Source: Halobaculum sp. MBLA0147
Lineage (GTDB): Archaea > Halobacteriota > Halobacteria > Halobacteriales > Haloferacaceae
Direction of reading: 5' to 3'
Assembly (NCBI RefSeq): GCF_041361345.1
Contig: NZ_JBGKAD010000001.1
Coordinates: forward strand, 682,001 to 746,000
DNA: 64,000 bases
This document shows positions 1 through 8,906 of the stretch, in pieces. The notes beneath the pieces are model-generated. The model saw only the letters and a program-made list of their open reading frames with translations. It was not told the DNA's origin and made no database searches. The position numbers and the translations under genes were made by a program. Within the stretch, counting starts at the first letter, position 1, and each line of letters starts with the position of its first letter.

Positions 1-2
1 TG

Positions 3-227
3 GAAGCCGCCGAGATCGCGGTTCCGGCCGGGACGCCGGCCCACGACGGAGCCGTCGAGTGTCGAGAGATGGCCGTCTCGTACCTCGAGGACGGGGAGCA
101 CTTCCGGGAGAACGACGACCCCGTCAACGCGCTGGCGTCGTTCTCGTACGGCTACGGGTGGCTCGACTGTGGCGTCCGCCTCGGGTTGTTCGCGGTCCCC
201 GACGACACCGACCTGTTCACGACCTGA
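3..227 (+). CDS. DUF357 family protein, 3' part
   Basis: The window opens inside this gene; 74 residues and the TGA stop are visible. The tail has an alpha-helical pattern (EMAVSYLEDGEHF, then DDPVNALASFSYGYGWLDCG) that matches the archaeal DUF357 family, small all-helical proteins of unknown function. The start lies upstream of the window, so full length and operon context are unknown. The next gene is on the opposite strand and converges on it with about 40 bp between. The family call rests on recognising the helix pattern, not on a search. Confidence 0.75.
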   Translation, partial: EAAEIAVPAGTPAHDGAVECREMAVSYLEDGEHFRENDDPVNALASFSYGYGWLDCGVRLGLFAVPDDTDLFTT

Positions 228-269
228 ACGCGGCGGTCGCAGACGGGGACGCGACCCCTCTCCCGCTCG

Positions 270-575
270 TCACCGCCGCCGGCGGACGTGGTCGCTCGTC
301 TCCACCTGGATCGAGAGCGTGTCGGTCGTCCGGATCCAGTCGAGGTAGTCGGCGAGCCGGTCGGCCGCACGCAGTGCTTCCAAGGTGTCGTAGTCGGCGC
401 GGAGTTCCTCGTTGGTGAACGTCGCGTGGATCTGGTCGTGACAGGGACGACACAGCGTCACCGTCGGGCTCGTCGCTCGTTCCTCCGGTCTGAGGTGGTG
501 TTCTTGCACGACCTGTGGGTCGTCGAGTCGCTCGACGGGGACCGTCCGACGACACAACTCGCAGGTGGTCGACAT
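270..575 (-). CDS. HNH endonuclease-like small protein
   Basis: This encodes 101 residues from an ATG. A CELC pair near the N-terminus, EHHLRPEE around residue 25 and LCRPCHDQIH around residues 41-50 form the zinc-knuckle and HH/H arrangement of HNH-type nuclease folds, so a metal-dependent DNA-cleaving or DNA-binding role is likely. The C-terminal third is helical (LEALRAADRLADYLDWIRTTD). It is a lone small HNH domain with no partner domain. Its neighbours, a DUF357 protein and a transporter, suggest no pathway. Small HNH proteins of this sort are common in haloarchaea, and their substrate is not known to me. Confidence 0.75.
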   Translation of the reverse strand: MSTTCELCRRTVPVERLDDPQVVQEHHLRPEERATSPTVTLCRPCHDQIHATFTNEELRADYDTLEALRAADRLADYLDWIRTTDTLSIQVETSDHVRRRR

Positions 576-662
576 CGACGGTAGCTGGGGGCGCCACGAG
601 TATCAACTGCACGACGGCGAGACCTCAGAGCGGTGGACCGGAGTGGTCTGACGGCCGACCCC

Positions 663-1853
663 TCACAGTTCCAGCGAGAACAGTTCGTTCGCGAGCAGCG
701 TCGCCAGACACGCCAGCAGGATCGCGACGACGACACCGTACGCGGGCACCCAGCCGGCGCGTTGCGCGAGCGTCCCCACGACGACACTCCCCGGGGCAGC
801 CGAGAACATGTAGACGGTCCGCACCAGGCCGAACCCGTACCCGCGTTCCTCGTCGGAGAGTTGGTCCATGAACCGCGCCTGGACCGGTCCCGGCCAGGAG
901 ATGCCGACACCCAACACAGTCGCGCCGAGCGCGAGACCGACCGTCCCGGGGACGAACAGGAGGAGGAGGAATCCCGTCGCAGTCAGCGCGACGCTGCTCC
1001 CGATGGCGAGGTCCCGCGACACCCTGTCGGAGAGTCGCCCCGCGAGTGGTTGGGCCACCGACGAGAGACCGAACACCGCACCGAACACGAGCCCGGCGGT
1101 CGCCGGGGAGTCGATCCCCGGTCGGTACTGGACGAGGAACGTCGGGAACAGCGAGGAGAACGCCTGGAAGGTGAAGCTGACGGCGATCGCGACGAGTGTC
1201 GTGTACGCGACGCTGGGTCGCGAGAGGAGCCCGACGACGCGACTCGGGTCGATCGCGGCGGCGAGTCGACGCTGTGGGTTCGCGGGCGTCGTCGTCGGGA
1301 GGTACACTGCCGTCGCGAGCAGCGTCGGAATCGCGACCGCGGCCCCCGCAGCGACCGCCACACGCCACCCGTAGGTGTCGCCCAGGAAGCCCCCGACGGC
1401 GGGGTACGCGACACCCGCCAGCGCGCCGCCGGCGGTCAACGCCCCCAAGGCGCCGCCGCTGTTCTCGAACGTCCGCGAGAGCAGCGAGGAGGCAGGCGAG
1501 AAGAACAACCCCGCACCGGCGCCCAAGACGACCGCGAACAGTCCGTACGCGACCAGCGACGGCGACAGTGCGATCAGCGTCGTCCCGACTGCGGTGCCGG
1601 CCAACCCCGTGAGCAGCAGTCGCCGCTCGCCGAGCCGGTCGGCCAACACCCCGCTCGGGAACTGGAACAACGCGTACGTCGCCCACATCAGCGTCAGCGC
1701 GAGTCCGACCGTCGACTCGCTGGCGTCGAACTGGAGGATCACCAGCGGAACGACCGGACTCAGGAGGAACCGGGCCCCGAGTTGTGCGAAGTTCCCGGCG
1801 GCGACGAGACTCAACACCGTGCGACGCGACTCCCCGTCTCCCGTAGAGGACAC
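663..1853 (-). CDS. MFS transporter
   Basis: A major facilitator superfamily permease of 396 residues, predicted to have 12 membrane helices. The loop 2-3 signature appears as ADRLGERRLL after the second helix, and a second copy (GRLSDRVSRDL) marks the half repeat. The reading frame stays open upstream to 2078, but that 75-residue extension is Arg-rich and unlike a transporter. I therefore take the GTG at 1853 (VSSTGDGESRRTVLSL) as the start. The substrate cannot be told from sequence. The gene is divergent from the TbsP-like regulator at 2158, with about 300 bp between them, so it may be one of its targets (inference only). Confidence 0.85.
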   Translation of the reverse strand: MSSTGDGESRRTVLSLVAAGNFAQLGARFLLSPVVPLVILQFDASESTVGLALTLMWATYALFQFPSGVLADRLGERRLLLTGLAGTAVGTTLIALSPSLVAYGLFAVVLGAGAGLFFSPASSLLSRTFENSGGALGALTAGGALAGVAYPAVGGFLGDTYGWRVAVAAGAAVAIPTLLATAVYLPTTTPANPQRRLAAAIDPSRVVGLLSRPSVAYTTLVAIAVSFTFQAFSSLFPTFLVQYRPGIDSPATAGLVFGAVFGLSSVAQPLAGRLSDRVSRDLAIGSSVALTATGFLLLLFVPGTVGLALGATVLGVGISWPGPVQARFMDQLSDEERGYGFGLVRTVYMFSAAPGSVVVGTLAQRAGWVPAYGVVVAILLACLATLLANELFSLEL

Positions 1854-2157
1854 GACTTTCGCGTGTCCCCGGAGACGCCTCAACCGTCGCCCCCGGGCAA
1901 CACTGACCGGGACCCGACGCCACACACGGCGGGGACGGGCCACGACGGCAGCCGGACGTTCGCACACTGCACACGCCGACACCCGGTTCCGCGACCGAAC
2001 GACCGACTGACCGGCCGGTCGTCCCGTGGAGAAACACGACACACTCTCAGAAAAATATTCAGTAGTGTTTGACGGCATTAAGATTCTATTCCGAAGCTCA
2101 TCGGGCGAATAGTCGACAGTATTAAATTCTCACACCCCCTCAGACCAATTTGGAAAG
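1854..2157. promoter_or_regulatory. Divergent intergenic region with AT-rich promoter core
   Basis: No gene is supported here. The half next to the transporter is GC-rich. The half next to the regulator (about 2045-2157) is strikingly AT-rich, with aaaaatattc near 2051 and attaaatt at 2121-2128. The second lies about 30-37 bp upstream of the ATG at 2158 and is the likely TATA element of the regulator gene. The first may serve the transporter or an unseen transcript. Confidence 0.5.
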
Positions 2158-2976
2158 ATGGTATCGAATTTACGCGGTGACGACAGACAGGGAGCGATCG
2201 AGGCGATACTGGGGGCGATCGACGGGGACGTGGTCCTCGTCGACCCGTCGCCGGAGACGTTCCGGGCACTCGTCGACTACGGGACGGCGTCGGTCGACGC
2301 CCTCCCGGAGATCAGCGTCCTCGCCGACGAGGACGTGTTGAAGGACGTGCGGGACGACTTCCTCGTCGCCTCCGACGCGGCGGACCTGGTCGAGGCGGAG
2401 AAGATGGAACTGCGCGTGCTCGACGGTGTCGCGGAGAACACCGTCTTCGTCGGTGCAGACGACCTGTACGCGTTGGTGCCTGCCTCCGAGAGCGTGGCCG
2501 CGCTGGCGGCGACCGACGAGGAGTTCGTCGCGGACGCCCACGAGACGTTCACGGAACGGTTCGAGGCTGCCGAGGCGTTCGACCTCCGGACGCCGGGGAT
2601 CACCCGTGTCCGCGAGACGATGGACGAGGACATCGGGCCGGACGCCCGTGCCGACTTCGACGCCGTCTTGGCGTCGCTGGAGACGGCCCGCGGCAACGGC
2701 GAGGGGCTCGACGAGGTGACCATCTCGCTGTTGGTCGCGGCCAAGAACGAGGCGTTGTTGTACGACATCTCGAAGTGGGGCGAGGACATCGGCATCGCCT
2801 CGAAGGCGACGTTCTCCCGCACGAAGACGGAGTTGGAGGACATGGGGATCATCGACACCGAGAAGGTGCCGATCGACGTGGGTCGGCCACGGCTGCGGCT
2901 CAAGTTCGGCGACACCCCGCTGGCGGACGCGTCGAGTGACGAACTCGCCGCCGTCGCGGACCGCGTCCTGAACTGA
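2158..2976 (+). CDS. tbsP: TbsP-like transcriptional regulator (DUF5821 family)
   Basis: This protein of 272 residues looks like the haloarchaeal DUF5821 family, whose studied member TbsP is reported to act with the sugar regulator TrmB on gluconeogenic gapII in Haloferax. The first about 100 residues form a compact alpha/beta domain (IDGDVVLVDPSPETFRALVDYG). Residues about 190-250 look like a winged helix (ISKWGEDIGIASKATFSRTKTELEDMGIIDTEKVP) followed by a wing rich in Arg (GRPRLRLKFGD). The ATG at 2158 follows an AT-rich promoter. The family assignment is from memory; a general wHTH regulator is the safe minimum. Confidence 0.7.
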   Translation: MVSNLRGDDRQGAIEAILGAIDGDVVLVDPSPETFRALVDYGTASVDALPEISVLADEDVLKDVRDDFLVASDAADLVEAEKMELRVLDGVAENTVFVGADDLYALVPASESVAALAATDEEFVADAHETFTERFEAAEAFDLRTPGITRVRETMDEDIGPDARADFDAVLASLETARGNGEGLDEVTISLLVAAKNEALLYDISKWGEDIGIASKATFSRTKTELEDMGIIDTEKVPIDVGRPRLRLKFGDTPLADASSDELAAVADRVLN

Positions 2977-3137
2977 GCCGATCGGAGTCGGCGCGTCCTC
3001 CGAGTCGACGGAGCTCGGCTCGGTGCGACGCAACGCAGTGTGGTGCGGTTCTCGCGTGACACGACCCCACCACCGGCGGGTGTCGTGGTCTCGCGGCGAC
3101 CGACCGAACTCGGACACGGCGTGGTGCGTACCCACAA

Positions 3138-3148
3138 ACAACTTAAGA
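3138..3148 (+). promoter_or_regulatory. TATA-type promoter of the FUN14 gene
   Basis: The sequence acaacttaaga is the only AT-rich patch in the gap. Its centre lies about 26 bp upstream of the ATG at 3170. This spacing predicts a leaderless or nearly leaderless transcript, which is usual in haloarchaea. Confidence 0.55.
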
Positions 3149-3169
3149 AGGGGACGCACAGAGGCGTGT

Positions 3170-3514
3170 ATGGTCGACGTGACACTACTCCAGTTCGCAC
3201 TCGATCCACAACAACTCGGACTCGAGTTGGGAACTGGGGCGGCGGTCGGAGGTATCACCGGCTTCGCGGCGAAGAAGATCGCCAAACTGATCGCCGTCTT
3301 GGTCGGGTTGGAACTGGCGCTGTTCAAGTTCCTCGAGTCACAGGGGTTCATCACCGTCAACTGGGAGAAGTTCGGGGGCACGCTCTCCGGGATCCTCGGC
3401 AAGAGCGGCGAGGCCGGCGAGGTCGGGGCGCCGATCCTGAACACGATTCTCTCGACGCTGTCCATCTCGGCCGGCTTCACCGGTGGCTTCATGCTCGGCT
3501 TCCGGAAGGGATAG
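3170..3514 (+). CDS. FUN14-family membrane protein
   Basis: A 114-residue membrane protein. Glycine-rich helices (GTGAAVGGITGFAAKKIAKL, LIAVLVGLELALFKFL, and a final TGGFMLGFRKG) match the FUN14 domain, known from eukaryotic FUNDC1 and widespread in haloarchaea with no defined role. The open frame extends upstream to 3023, but the ATG at 3170 fits both the family N-terminus and the promoter spacing. It stands alone between the regulator and a convergent SBDS gene. Confidence 0.85.
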   Translation: MVDVTLLQFALDPQQLGLELGTGAAVGGITGFAAKKIAKLIAVLVGLELALFKFLESQGFITVNWEKFGGTLSGILGKSGEAGEVGAPILNTILSTLSISAGFTGGFMLGFRKG

Positions 3515-3657
3515 TCGACCGTCCGGTGACCGTTCGCGGTCCGATTCTCTCGACTTCTCCGTTCCGAAGCCGTCGTGCCGTCGATCCGAACCGAGTCGTG
3601 TGACGCGACCACCGACACCCGAGTCTGACGCCGTCTACCGCGCCGATGTCGTGTCCC

Positions 3658-4383
3658 CTACCGCGTGCTGATGTCGTCTTCGTCTCTGACGACGCGCGTC
3701 TCGGCCTCGCCGCTTGACACCTCGTTGACGAGGTCGTAGAAGTCGTTCTGCAGGCCCGCGGGGAACCGGACGACGCCGACCCACGAGCCGTCGGACTGCC
3801 ACTCCTCGCGTTCCAGTTCGCCGAACTCGCGCACCTTCGCCTGGCCGCTCCCGGCGTACTCCGGCGGGAGTTGACACGCCATCGTCACCTCGTCGAACCG
3901 GATCGGGATGATCGGTCGCAACACGTCCAGCGCCTCGTCGACCTGGTTCTCGACCGGCTCCATCGGGTCGACGGTGAACCCGCCCTCCTCCAACGCCCGC
4001 TCGATCCGCTCCGGTGGGTGGGGCGCGTCGTCCATCTGCGGGTTCACCGCGTTGCGCGTGATCTTGTTCACCAACTGCTTGTGTTTCTGTTCCTGCATCT
4101 CGCGACGCTGTTCGGCCGTGATCTGGATCTCCCCGTCCTTGACCACCTCCGGGATGATCTCCAGCGGCTCCGTCGTGCCGAACACGTCTTCGAGGTCCGA
4201 CTCCGCCGGCCGGTCGCCGCGCGAGGCGTTCTCGAAGACGTCCTCGGCGGCGATCACGTCCTCCAACTCCCCGTCGAACTCACCGCGTTTGATCGCGAGC
4301 GCCGCGTCCGGGTCGAGCAGTACCTCGAACCGCGCTCCGTGTGACTCCAGTCGGGCCGTCACGGCGTCGTCGAGTGAGATCAT
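3658..4383 (-). CDS. sbds: Ribosome assembly factor SBDS
   Basis: This 241-residue archaeal SBDS (Sdo1) protein has three domains in order. The N-terminal FYSH domain (MISLDDAVTARLESHGARFE to VFENASRGDRP) is followed by a helical middle domain containing EQRREMQEQKHKQLVNKI and NPQMDDAPHPPERIERALEE. The ferredoxin-like C-terminal domain follows, with PIIPIRFDEVTMACQLPPEY. In eukaryotes SBDS releases eIF6 from the large ribosomal subunit; an equivalent role in archaeal 50S maturation is inferred. The ATG at 4383 is the family start; the open frame continues upstream without similarity. Confidence 0.95.
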   Translation of the reverse strand: MISLDDAVTARLESHGARFEVLLDPDAALAIKRGEFDGELEDVIAAEDVFENASRGDRPAESDLEDVFGTTEPLEIIPEVVKDGEIQITAEQRREMQEQKHKQLVNKITRNAVNPQMDDAPHPPERIERALEEGGFTVDPMEPVENQVDEALDVLRPIIPIRFDEVTMACQLPPEYAGSGQAKVREFGELEREEWQSDGSWVGVVRFPAGLQNDFYDLVNEVSSGEAETRVVRDEDDISTR

Positions 4384-4472
4384 GTCCCGGGGTACTTCGC
4401 CCTCGATTATAAACTGTCGTACGACGTGACCGGGAGACGACGCGACTGGAGTCACGCCCACCCGTGTTCCGG

Positions 4473-5069
4473 TCACTCCGGCGGTCGCTTCTCCTTCGTG
4501 ACGACGCGCACGTCACCCAGTTCGAGTGTGGGGTACCCACCCTCCTCGTCCTTCTCGGCGGCTTTCACCATGTCCACGACGGTGTTCAGGCCGGTCGTGA
4601 CACCCTGGAGTGCCTCCATCTCGCAGCCGGTCTTCCCGGTCGTCTCGACCGCGACGGTGAGGACGATCCGCTCCTCGTGGAGATCGAACTCCGTGTCGAC
4701 GTTCGTGATCGGGATCTGGTGACACAGCGGGATCGTCTCCCAGGTGTGTTTCACCGCCTGGACGGCACCGATCCGCGCGGTCGCGAGCACGTCGCCCTTC
4801 GCCACGTCGCTGGCACGCACCGCCGCGACGGTCGACGGCTGGAGGCGGAGTTCCCCACGCGCCACGGCCCGTCGCGCGGTGTCCGGCTTCGCCCCCACGT
4901 CGACCATCTGTGCCTCCCCGGAGTCGTCCGTGTGGGTCAACTGCTCGGGTGCGTCGCCGGTTCCCTCGTCGTGCTCACCGGCCCGGGCGTGCTCACCGGC
5001 CTGGGCGTCCGCGGTGCTCTCGCCGTGTGCACCACCGTCGGTGTCCGCCTCGTCGCGACCGTCGGTCAT
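4473..5069 (-). CDS. moaC: Cyclic pyranopterin monophosphate synthase MoaC
   Basis: MoaC turns the MoaA radical product into cyclic pyranopterin monophosphate, the second step of molybdopterin synthesis. The core domain (about residues 50-198) keeps the family signatures MVDVGAKPDTARRAVARGE, KHTWETIPLCHQIPIT, CEMEALQGVTTGL and DMVKAAEKD. About 45 acidic, low-complexity residues precede it, which is longer than bacterial MoaC. The ATG at 5069 overlaps the stop of the upstream NAD(P)HX repair gene by 4 bp, so the two are co-translated in one transcript. Confidence 0.95.
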   Translation of the reverse strand: MTDGRDEADTDGGAHGESTADAQAGEHARAGEHDEGTGDAPEQLTHTDDSGEAQMVDVGAKPDTARRAVARGELRLQPSTVAAVRASDVAKGDVLATARIGAVQAVKHTWETIPLCHQIPITNVDTEFDLHEERIVLTVAVETTGKTGCEMEALQGVTTGLNTVVDMVKAAEKDEEGGYPTLELGDVRVVTKEKRPPE

Positions 5070-6661
5070 CGGCCCCCCTCCGATCCGTCGGAGCGGCCAC
5101 CGGTTCCACCGCTGCCCGTCTCGTCGTCCCGGAGCGCGCTCGGCAACACCGGCAGCAGGTCGGTCGCGACGAGTCCGTCGCCGTACGTCTCGGCGGCGGT
5201 GTCGCCGGCGCGTCCGGTCGCCCACGCCGCCAGACTCGCACCGCGGGCCGGATCCACCACCGCCGTGAGCGCGCCCGCGACACCGGCGAGTACGTCGCCG
5301 GTTCCACCGACGGTCATACTCGGGTTTCCGGTCCGTGAGATGCGCGTCGTCTCGCCGTCGGAGATCACGTCTTCCGGTCCCGTCACCACCAGCGTCGCGT
5401 CGGCGTCGAGACCGGCGGCGAACGACTCGACGGCCGCCGCTCGGGTCTCCCAGTCGCCGCTCGGGTCACCACCCATCGCCGCGAACTCGCCGCGGTGCGG
5501 CGTACACACCAGCGTCGCGTCCGTCGTCACCTCGGGGACGAGTCGCGTCGCCTCCGCGTCGACGACCGCCGTCCCGTCGTAGCGGTCGAGGAACGTCTCG
5601 ACGGCGGTCAGTGTCTCGGGTGCGTCGCCCAGGCCCGGACCGAGAACGACCGTGTCCTGCTCCTCGGCGAGATCGAGCACCGTCTCGACGGTCTCGGAGC
5701 CGATTCGGTCGCCGTCGTACGGCCGGACGATCAGCGACTCGTCGAACCCCTGTACCTCGCGGGCGATCGACGCGGGCACTGCCACGCGAACGAGGTCGGC
5801 ACCCGCGCGCAGCGCCGCTCGTGCAGCCAGCGTCGGGGCGCCGGTGTAGGGACCACCGCCGACGACGAGTACCTCCCCGTGGTCACCCTTGTGGCTGTCC
5901 CGCCGCCGCCCGAGTGGACGCAGGTCGCCGGGACCGACGAACCGCTCTGCGGCCTCCGGGATGCCGATGTCCGCGACGGTGACGGCGAACTCGTCAGCGG
6001 CGGCACGCTCGCGCAGTCCCGGCTTCGTGTCGTGGAACGTGACGACCGCGTCCGGCTCCACGGCGACGCCCGCCGACTCGCCGGTGTCTGCGTCCACGCC
6101 CGAGGGAACGTCGACGGAGAGCACCGTCGCGCCGCGCTCGCCCGCTCGGTTCACCGCGCGCGCCGCCGTCGCCGCCGGCTCGCGGAGCGCGCCCGTCACG
6201 CCCGTGCCCAGCAGCGCGTCGACGACCACGTCCGCGTCCGCGAGCGGGCCGTCCGACTCGGCTGCGTCGGCGGAGCCACTCGTGTCCCCGTCACGCTCCG
6301 TGTCCGTCCCCACGCTCGAATCGCCGGGTCGGAACGCACTCCCGTCGCGTACCTGTCGGGTCTGGATCTCTGCTGTCTGGAGTGCGGCCCAGTTGTCGCG
6401 GGCGATCTCCGTCGAGATGGTCTCCGGGCGGCCGAGCAGGACGACCCGCACGTCGAACTCGTCGAGGAACCGCGCCGCGACGAACGCGTCGCCACCGTTG
6501 TTCCCGCGACCACACAGTAGCGTCACGCTCGCCCCCGGCTCCGCGTGCTCGCGGACGACGCGGGCGACGGCGTTCCCGCTGGACTCCATCAGTTTCGCGC
6601 GTGGGACACCCAGCGCCGCCGCGTTGCGGTCCACCTCCGCCATCCTGTCTGCGGTGATCAT
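5066..6661 (-). CDS. nnr: Bifunctional NAD(P)H-hydrate epimerase / ADP-dependent dehydratase
   Basis: The 531-residue protein repairs hydrated NAD(P)H. The N-terminal epimerase (YjeF-N) domain covers about residues 1-230 (AKLMESSGNAVARVV, TLLCGRGNNGGDAFVAAR). The C-terminal dehydratase, related to ribokinase, runs from about 245 to 520, with SHKGDHGEVLVVGG, VLGPGLG and the catalytic MTVGGTGDVLAG near residue 450. An acidic insert (about 105-140) in the epimerase half is haloarchaeal in style. The ATG at 6661 (MITADRMAEVDRNA) fits the family. It is translationally coupled to moaC downstream. Confidence 0.95.
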   Translation of the reverse strand: MITADRMAEVDRNAAALGVPRAKLMESSGNAVARVVREHAEPGASVTLLCGRGNNGGDAFVAARFLDEFDVRVVLLGRPETISTEIARDNWAALQTAEIQTRQVRDGSAFRPGDSSVGTDTERDGDTSGSADAAESDGPLADADVVVDALLGTGVTGALREPAATAARAVNRAGERGATVLSVDVPSGVDADTGESAGVAVEPDAVVTFHDTKPGLRERAAADEFAVTVADIGIPEAAERFVGPGDLRPLGRRRDSHKGDHGEVLVVGGGPYTGAPTLAARAALRAGADLVRVAVPASIAREVQGFDESLIVRPYDGDRIGSETVETVLDLAEEQDTVVLGPGLGDAPETLTAVETFLDRYDGTAVVDAEATRLVPEVTTDATLVCTPHRGEFAAMGGDPSGDWETRAAAVESFAAGLDADATLVVTGPEDVISDGETTRISRTGNPSMTVGGTGDVLAGVAGALTAVVDPARGASLAAWATGRAGDTAAETYGDGLVATDLLPVLPSALRDDETGSGGTGGRSDGSEGGR

Positions 6662-6840
6662 CGCCTCTCCGTTCGACGGCGGCGACGAAAGGCCCTCCGG
6701 CGGCGAGCGACCGCGGACCGACCGCCGGTCGACTCCGTGGGTCCCTCGACACCACGCGACGTATCGTGTGGGAGCGTACCACTCGGCACGGCGCGCCGGG
6801 TTCGCAACGCTTGAACCCCGCGGTCGTCCACCTCTCGACA

Positions 6841-8055
6841 GTGACACGTCGCGTCTTCACGACTCTCTGTGGGTTGGTGTTCCTGGTCAACTTCGGCCGA
6901 GTGGCGTTCGCGCCGCTGGTGCCGGAGTTCCAGTCGTCGCTGTCGCTGTCTGCGGCGGCCGTCGGCTCCGTCACCACCCTCGTGTGGCTCGGCACCGCAC
7001 TCCCGCGCATCCCGATCGGCTACCTCCTCACGCGGGTGCGACGCGAGCGGGTCGTCTTGGGGACGGGAATCTCGCTGACACTCGCGGCGGCGTTCACCGC
7101 CACCGCGAACTCGCTGTTGGGGCTCCGACTCGGCTCGCTGGCGGTCGGGCTGTCGACCGGAGGCTACTTCGTCGCCGCCATCCCGCTGATCGGGGCGCTG
7201 TACCCCAGCGAGACCGGGCGGATGGTCGGGATCCACGGCACGGCGAGTCAGGTCGCGCCGGTCGTCGCCCCCACCGTGGCGCTGTTCGCGGTCGCACAGC
7301 TCGGCGACTGGCGACTCGTGTTCTGGACGCTGGCCGCCGGGGCGGCACTGGTGACGCTCGCGCTGTGGTGGGTGTTCCGGAGTCGCGAGGAGCCGGCCAG
7401 CGCCGCACCCGAACGCGACTTCCGCGTCGCCTTGAGTCGCTGGCGAGTCGTGTTGGCCGGGCTCGGTGTCGTCGTCGTCGCCGGCTTCGCCTGGCAAGGT
7501 ACCTTCAACTTCTACGTCAGCTACCTCCTCGACAAGGGGCTCTCGGAGTCGACCGCGAACGGCCTGTTGACGCTCACCTTCGCCTCCGGCATCCCGGCGT
7601 TCTGGCTCGGCGGCCGCCTCGCCGACCGGCTCCCGAACGTCCCGTACCTGATCGGGATCAACGCGACCGTCGCCCTCGGGCTCGTCGCGTTGACGTACGT
7701 GGAGTCTGCGGCCGCCGTCGCCGCGGTGTCGGTGCTGTTGGGGTTGGCGGCACACTCGCTGTTCCCCGCGACGGACACGTACATGTTGTCGGCGTTGCCC
7801 CCGACGGGGCGTGCCAGCGCCTACGCCGTGTTCAGTGGACTGGCGCTGCTGTTGGAGTCTGGTGGGAGCGGCGTCGTCGGCGTCGGCCGCAGCTACGGGT
7901 TCGGCTTCGACCCGATCTACCGCGGGCTGGCGGCCGGCATCGGACTCGTCACCCTGACGCTCGTCGGGCTGTACGCCGCCGGTCGCGTCCCGGTGCCCGG
8001 CGGGTGGCGGTCGGCAGAGGGTGAGCAAGGGCCGGACGCACCGCCGGCGGAGTGA
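6841..8055 (+). CDS. MFS transporter
   Basis: A 404-residue major facilitator superfamily permease with about 12 hydrophobic helices. The short loop after helix 2 reads GYLLTRVRRERV, and GGRLADRLPN repeats the signature in the second half. I chose the GTG at 6841 (VTRRVFTTLCGLVFLVNFGR) because the helix begins right there and residues coded upstream are not hydrophobic. It is divergent from nnr with about 180 bp between. The C-terminus is acidic and hydrophilic. The substrate is unknown. Confidence 0.85.
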   Translation: MTRRVFTTLCGLVFLVNFGRVAFAPLVPEFQSSLSLSAAAVGSVTTLVWLGTALPRIPIGYLLTRVRRERVVLGTGISLTLAAAFTATANSLLGLRLGSLAVGLSTGGYFVAAIPLIGALYPSETGRMVGIHGTASQVAPVVAPTVALFAVAQLGDWRLVFWTLAAGAALVTLALWWVFRSREEPASAAPERDFRVALSRWRVVLAGLGVVVVAGFAWQGTFNFYVSYLLDKGLSESTANGLLTLTFASGIPAFWLGGRLADRLPNVPYLIGINATVALGLVALTYVESAAAVAAVSVLLGLAAHSLFPATDTYMLSALPPTGRASAYAVFSGLALLLESGGSGVVGVGRSYGFGFDPIYRGLAAGIGLVTLTLVGLYAAGRVPVPGGWRSAEGEQGPDAPPAE

Positions 8056-8087
8056 GACCGCGAGTCGGTGCCGAACGAGACGGTCAC

Positions 8088-8906
8088 TCAGTATGGCCGG
8101 CGGTCCCCGAGCGCGCCGAACTCCTCGCGGACGGTCTCCACCCGCTCGGGGTCGACCTCGGCGGTCACGACGCCCGTCTCGGTCCCCGCACCGACGACGG
8201 TCGTTCCCCACGGGTCGTACACCGTCGAGCGGCCGACGAGGCGTTCGTCGCCGACGGCGCCGACCCCGTTGGCCGCCGCGACGTACCAGAGGTTCTCGAC
8301 GGCACGCGCCTCCGGCAGCGTTCGCCAGTGTTCCACTCGCGGGTACGGCCACGCGCTCGGGACCGCGACGAGCGTCGCACCGCGGTCCGCGAGCGCACGG
8401 AACTGTTCCGGGAACCGCAGGTCGTAGCAGGTCGTCACGGCCAGTTCGAACCCGCACAGCGTCGTTGTCGGCAGTCGTTCGCCGGGTTCCAACAGGCGCG
8501 TCTCGGCGGAGTCGTAACCGAACAGGTGGTGTTTCCGGTACACGAGCCGCCGCTCCCCGTCGGCGTCGAAGACGACGGCGGTGTTCGCCAGTCCCTCGTC
8601 TGCGGGCGTCTCCTCCCCGGTCGCCGCCGAGGCGGCCAGATCCTCCACGACGGTGCCCGCGACCACGGCGATGGCCTCGTCGGCCGCCGTCTCACGGATA
8701 GCCGCGAGTCGGTCGCCGTCGAGTCCCTCGGCGGCGCGCTCGTAGCTGTCGAAGGCGAAGTACCCCACGTCCCACAACTCCGGGAGCACCACCAGGTCCG
8801 CGCCGCGGTCGGCGGCGGTCGCGACCGCCTCGCGAGCCCGCTCGGTGTTGCGGTCGAGGGCGCCCGCGGTCGGGGTCAGCTGTGCGAGAGCGAGGCGCAC
8901 GGTCAC
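8088..8906 (-). CDS. Carbon-nitrogen hydrolase (nitrilase superfamily)
   Basis: This 272-residue enzyme has the complete Glu-Lys-Cys triad of the nitrilase fold: LVVLPELWDVGYF (Glu), VYRKHHLFGYD (Lys) and VTTCYDLRFPEQFR (Cys). It most resembles the omega-amidase/Nit branch that hydrolyses small omega-amides such as deaminated glutathione or 2-oxoglutaramate; the substrate is inferred. The GTG at 8906 overlaps the stop of the upstream SRPBCC gene by 4 bp, so the two form an operon. Confidence 0.9.
   Translation of the reverse strand: MTVRLALAQLTPTAGALDRNTERAREAVATAADRGADLVVLPELWDVGYFAFDSYERAAEGLDGDRLAAIRETAADEAIAVVAGTVVEDLAASAATGEETPADEGLANTAVVFDADGERRLVYRKHHLFGYDSAETRLLEPGERLPTTTLCGFELAVTTCYDLRFPEQFRALADRGATLVAVPSAWPYPRVEHWRTLPEARAVENLWYVAAANGVGAVGDERLVGRSTVYDPWGTTVVGAGTETGVVTAEVDPERVETVREEFGALGDRRPY

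Noticed and set aside
1854-2078. 75-residue N-terminal extension of the MFS transporter
   Set aside because: The extension is Arg- and Ser-rich, without a membrane segment. The GTG at 1853 gives a normal family N-terminus.
5889-8024. A 711-codon plus-strand frame
   Set aside because: It covers nnr on the other strand and the MFS gene in a wrong frame, and its product is Ser/Arg/Pro-rich with no motif.
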